Assembly (NCBI GenBank): GCA_963825765.1
Contig: CAWGUU010000012.1
Location: forward strand, 62,001-126,000
Length of the DNA stretch: 64,000 bases
From: CAWGUU01 sp963825765
GTDB taxonomy: Bacteria; Actinomycetota; Acidimicrobiia; Acidimicrobiales; AC-14
Direction of reading: 5' to 3'
Shown here piece after piece: positions 61,721-64,000 of the stretch. The stretch's first letter is position 1; the number at the start of each line of letters is the position of its first letter. The notes beneath the pieces were generated by a model. The model saw only the letters and a list, made by a program, of their open reading frames with translations, made no database searches and was not told where the DNA came from. The position numbers and the translations under genes are program-made.

Positions 61721-62185
61721 ATGACCCACGTTCAACGAACTTCTGCCCGGCACCACGAGGACATGGCGCGGTGGCGGCAGGTGAAACGGGCAGTGTTTGC
61801 CCGACACTGCAACCCGTGGAGCGCGTGGACCAGGTGGGCCAGCGCGCCGCTCGTGTTGGTGCCGGTGTGGCGTCGCAGCTGGCGGGACGCGGCGCTGGTG
61901 GGCGTCTGGATGGCGGTGAACCCGATGGTGTACGGCAAGCCCGCGCACGAGCGGGCGTGGGCGACCAGGGCGGTGCTCGGCGAGGAGCAGTGGATCGAGG
62001 ACCGGCCGATGGACGCCGCGATGGCCGTCAATGTGGGCGCGTCCGTGGCCGGCGTCGTCGCGATGATCGCCGCCCGCAAGCGCCGTGCCGTACCGGCCGC
62101 AGTGTCCATGGCGACGCTGATGGCGTTGCTGCTCTGGTACTGGGAACTGATGGCCCGCTACCACGATGAGCGGGGCGACCGGTGA
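61721..62185 (+). CDS. DUF6653-like membrane protein
   Basis: 154 aa. HCNPWSAWTRWASAPLVLVP, VWRRSWRDAALVGVWMAVNP and GKPAHERAWATRAVLGE are the DUF6653-type blocks; two or three hydrophobic segments follow. GGAGGG precedes the ATG. The open frame continues in phase from the transposase relic, but the ribosome site marks a separate start. Function unknown. Confidence 0.75.
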   Translation: MTHVQRTSARHHEDMARWRQVKRAVFARHCNPWSAWTRWASAPLVLVPVWRRSWRDAALVGVWMAVNPMVYGKPAHERAWATRAVLGEEQWIEDRPMDAAMAVNVGASVAGVVAMIAARKRRAVPAAVSMATLMALLLWYWELMARYHDERGDR

Positions 62186-62310
62186 AAGTTCTGATCCTGA
62201 CGCTGGATACCAGGGGCGTCGTTCAGCCCTCGAAGCGCTGCCAGAGGGACTCGCCAACGCGGGAAAGGAGCTGGTGATGATCCGCGCCCTCGACGTACGT
62301 GGGGCCTCCA
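62186..62310. other. No recognisable feature
   Basis: Short spacer between the DUF6653-like gene and the recombinase fragment. Nothing identified. Confidence 0.4.
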
Positions 62311-62430
62311 CTACAGGTCCTCGACGTAGCCGGCGGTCATGTCCTCCGGGGGAATGGTGTAGCGGGCGATGTATCGCGCCGAGCGGTGCCCGAGGCGTCG
62401 CTCCAGCTCGAAGGAGTCAGCTGCAGTGAC
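62311..62430 (-). pseudogene. Tyrosine recombinase C-terminal relic
   Basis: DSFELERRLGHRSARYIARY followed by TIPPEDMTAGYVEDL and a stop. This is the last stretch of an integrase, with the LGH box and terminal Tyr. Upstream sequence to about 62600 has no further motif. Confidence 0.65.
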
Positions 62431-62633
62431 CTGCGACACCCGCGGCGATTGTGAACGGAGCGAACTGGTCGGCTTCTGCGTAGTGGCCGGGACGCAACAG
62501 TACCGGCCGGCAGGCCGAGAACGACGCCTGCGGCGTTGTCCGCGCGGTACACGTCACCAAGGAATCCGTGACTCCATGCCGTCGACCCCGAGCCGGCTCG
62601 CTGGTGCCTCAATGTCGGGCCCCCTGGGATTGC

Positions 62634-63398
62634 TCAGGCGGCCTGGGGGGACCCCACCGTCGCCCAGTAGGCGTTGAGGCGGCCGGCGTTCATGGCCAGC
62701 GTTGCCGCCAGGAGGACGCCGAGGCCGAGCATGAACAGGTTGGCGGTCTGGGTGCCCCCGGTCTCTCTGGCCACGGCCCGGGTGAAGCCGGTGAAGCCTC
62801 CACCGTCGCTCTCGGGTGCCTGGAAGGCGGCCGACGAGCCGGCGGTGGCCGGCAGGGCCGGCTCTGACGGGGCGCTTCCGCCGGACGTGTAGGCGGTGAG
62901 CGTGTCCGCCCCGGAGCCCCCACCCGCCTGGGCTGCCGGCTGGCCGGCGGAAGACCCGGCGACCGAGTCGCCCGTGCCACCGCTGGACTCGGAGGCGTTG
63001 CTGGAGACCCGCGAACCGCCGGCGACCGCAGTGCCGAGGATGGCGGTGTTGGTGGCGGTGGGGTTGGACGTGGAGCCGCCCTGGTCGCCGGTGCCGCCGG
63101 AGGCGCCCGAGCTGCTGACCGGGTTGGAGATGGCCTGCGACGTGGCGTCGCCGGTCTGGCCGGTGTTGGTGGCCGAGGAGCTGGCCGTGGCCTCGCCGGA
63201 GTCGCCCGAGATGGCCACCGGCGCGGCGACGACGACGTTGGAGCCACCGGCCCCACCGCCCGAGTCTCCCGTACCCACGCTGGAGCCCCCGGTGGCAGTC
63301 TGTGCCCACGCGGTGCCCCCGAGCAGCACGAACGCTGCCGCCATCATGATCGCGGCCGCGGTTCGGACGGCCGACCTGCCCGTCAGTCCCTCTGCCAT
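62634..63398 (-). CDS. Ser/Gly/Ala-rich surface protein with C-terminal membrane anchor
   Basis: 254 aa. Signal peptide ending near TAWA-QTATGG. Residues 35-175 are low-complexity with recurrent STATNTG-type and SGDSG/GTGDQG segments, likely beta-forming. QAPESDGGGFTGFTRAV precedes a single C-terminal helix (NLFMLGLGVLLAATLAMNA) with a short tail. GGAGGG lies 6 bases before the ATG. Function unknown; possible adhesin or matrix protein. Confidence 0.75.
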   Translation of the reverse strand: MAEGLTGRSAVRTAAAIMMAAAFVLLGGTAWAQTATGGSSVGTGDSGGGAGGSNVVVAAPVAISGDSGEATASSSATNTGQTGDATSQAISNPVSSSGASGGTGDQGGSTSNPTATNTAILGTAVAGGSRVSSNASESSGGTGDSVAGSSAGQPAAQAGGGSGADTLTAYTSGGSAPSEPALPATAGSSAAFQAPESDGGGFTGFTRAVARETGGTQTANLFMLGLGVLLAATLAMNAGRLNAYWATVGSPQAA

Positions 63399-63434
63399 GT
63401 CACGCCCTCCCGTTCCCGAACGTCGAACGGCCAA

Positions 63435-63577
63435 GGCTAGGCCATCGGCGGCGCCGGATCACGCGGTTCGGCCCTCCGAGCCGGATCCGAGCTGTCCGCA
63501 GGTGATGCACACGACTGGGCACACGGCTGGGCACACCGGGCGGTATACGGCAGTGGACATTTGTCAGGAAGCCGTCA
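63435..63577. other. Upstream region with short tandem repeats
   Basis: CACACGACTGGG and CACACGGCTGGG occur in tandem near 63508-63535, ahead of the palindromes before the UrtA-like gene. No gene seen. Confidence 0.45.
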
Positions 63578-63593
63578 GCGAATGGTCATTCGC
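63578..63593. promoter_or_regulatory. Palindrome before the UrtA-like gene
   Basis: GCGAATG-N2-CATTCGC, a perfect 7-2-7 inverted repeat about 80 bases upstream of the ATG; candidate operator. The regulator is unknown. Confidence 0.5.
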
Positions 63594-63611
63594 GCAACAT
63601 CTGCGCTTCAC

Positions 63612-63631
63612 GGACGGGCAATCGCCCGTCC
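63612..63631. other. Hairpin in the 5' leader of the UrtA-like gene
   Basis: GGACGGGC-N4-GCCCGTCC perfect stem, 42 bases before the start; possible attenuator or leader hairpin. Confidence 0.5.
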
Positions 63632-63673
63632 ATATGGTCACAGGGACTCGACATCCAGGGACTTGGGGAGCGC

Positions 63674-64000
63674 ATGAAAAAGAGACCGTCGTCGAAGACA
63701 CTGTTCGCCTGCGTGGCGTTGGTGGCCCTCACTTTGGCCGCCTGCAGCAGCGGCGGATCCGACATCGCCACCGACCCGACCGCCGAGAGTGTGAAGGTCG
63801 GCGTCCTTCAGTCGCTGAGCGGCACGATGTCCATCAGTGAGGTAGCGGTCAAGAACGCCGAGATGCTCGCCATCAAGGAGATCAACGCCGCCGGCGGCGT
63901 CATGGGCAAGCAGCTCACGCCCGTGGTCCTCGACGGCGAGTCGAAGCCCGAGGTCTTCGCCCAGAAGGTGGAGCAGCTGTGTAGCACCGACAAGGTCGCG
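63674..64000 (+). CDS. UrtA-like (urea/amide) ABC binding lipoprotein, 5' part
   Basis: First 109 residues only. Lipobox LTLAAC. VKVGVLQSLSGTMSISEVAV followed by KNAEMLAIKEINAAGGVMGK is typical of UrtA-type (HAAT family) binding proteins. GGGGAG precedes the ATG. Continues beyond the window, where a urea importer operon would be expected. Urease is a nickel enzyme, which would fit the nickel island, but no urease gene is visible. Confidence 0.85.
   Translation, partial: MKKRPSSKTLFACVALVALTLAACSSGGSDIATDPTAESVKVGVLQSLSGTMSISEVAVKNAEMLAIKEINAAGGVMGKQLTPVVLDGESKPEVFAQKVEQLCSTDKVA

Overview
The window is high-GC DNA from an actinobacterium. An MshC-type cysteine ligase (mycothiol), an F420-dependent NADP reductase, a PgsA-type phosphatidylinositol-phosphate synthase with a PIM-type acyltransferase, and a class II fructose-bisphosphatase all point there. 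The class Acidimicrobiia is plausible, but that is inference. Several genes carry apparent single-base frameshifts in C/G runs (phoD, a cupin, SulP, recombinase relics). Part of this may be sequencing error in a draft or metagenomic contig, and part real decay.

Layout. 1-8.6 kb is mostly housekeeping: a phoD end, npdG, mshC, small membrane proteins, a FetAB-type exporter, thrS and a HIT phosphorylase. 8.6-18.8 kb is accessory: a proline-rich membrane protein divergent from an acidic-repeat membrane protein, a recombinase relic, two convergent paralogous LytM-like lipoproteins, a serine hydrolase and a cytoplasmic trypsin-NUC nuclease fusion. 18.9-24.3 kb returns to core genes: glpX, DinB-like, an EF-G paralogue, pgsA and an acyltransferase. 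In Mycobacterium thrS, HIT, pgsA and the acyltransferase are contiguous; here about 14 kb separates the pairs. 24.4-29.7 kb is an oligopeptide/nickel-class ABC operon. 29.7-32.0 kb holds a VapBC-like toxin-antitoxin pair and relics.

32.1-50.5 kb is the most coherent part, a metal-acquisition island: Fe/Mn superoxide dismutase, a CDF exporter, a CbiMNQO (nickel/cobalt ECF) transporter, a FecBCD-type importer, an MFS exporter, a second Opp/Nik-type ABC operon with an embedded alpha/beta hydrolase and a cupin, a solitary HTH gene, a Fur-family regulator and a His-rich HypB nickel GTPase. Five intergenic sites share one palindromic architecture, two 6-bp halves of the form YTGCRW / WNGCAK separated by exactly 5 bp. 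They lie before cbiM, between the FecB and MFS genes (overlapping the MFS start codon), before the second Opp operon, before the HTH gene and before hypB. I read this as a previously unannotated Fur-family (probably Nur, nickel) regulon linking three importers, an exporter and a nickel chaperone.

50.5-64 kb is mixed: DUF2252, a broken SulP, DUF1801, recombinase and cupin relics, NhaA, a truncated ClC channel, a lactonase-fold protein, a MITE-like palindrome beside an ECF sigma/zf-HC2 anti-sigma pair, an IS630 relic, a DUF6653-like gene, a Ser/Gly-rich surface protein and the start of a UrtA-like urea-binding protein cut by the window edge.
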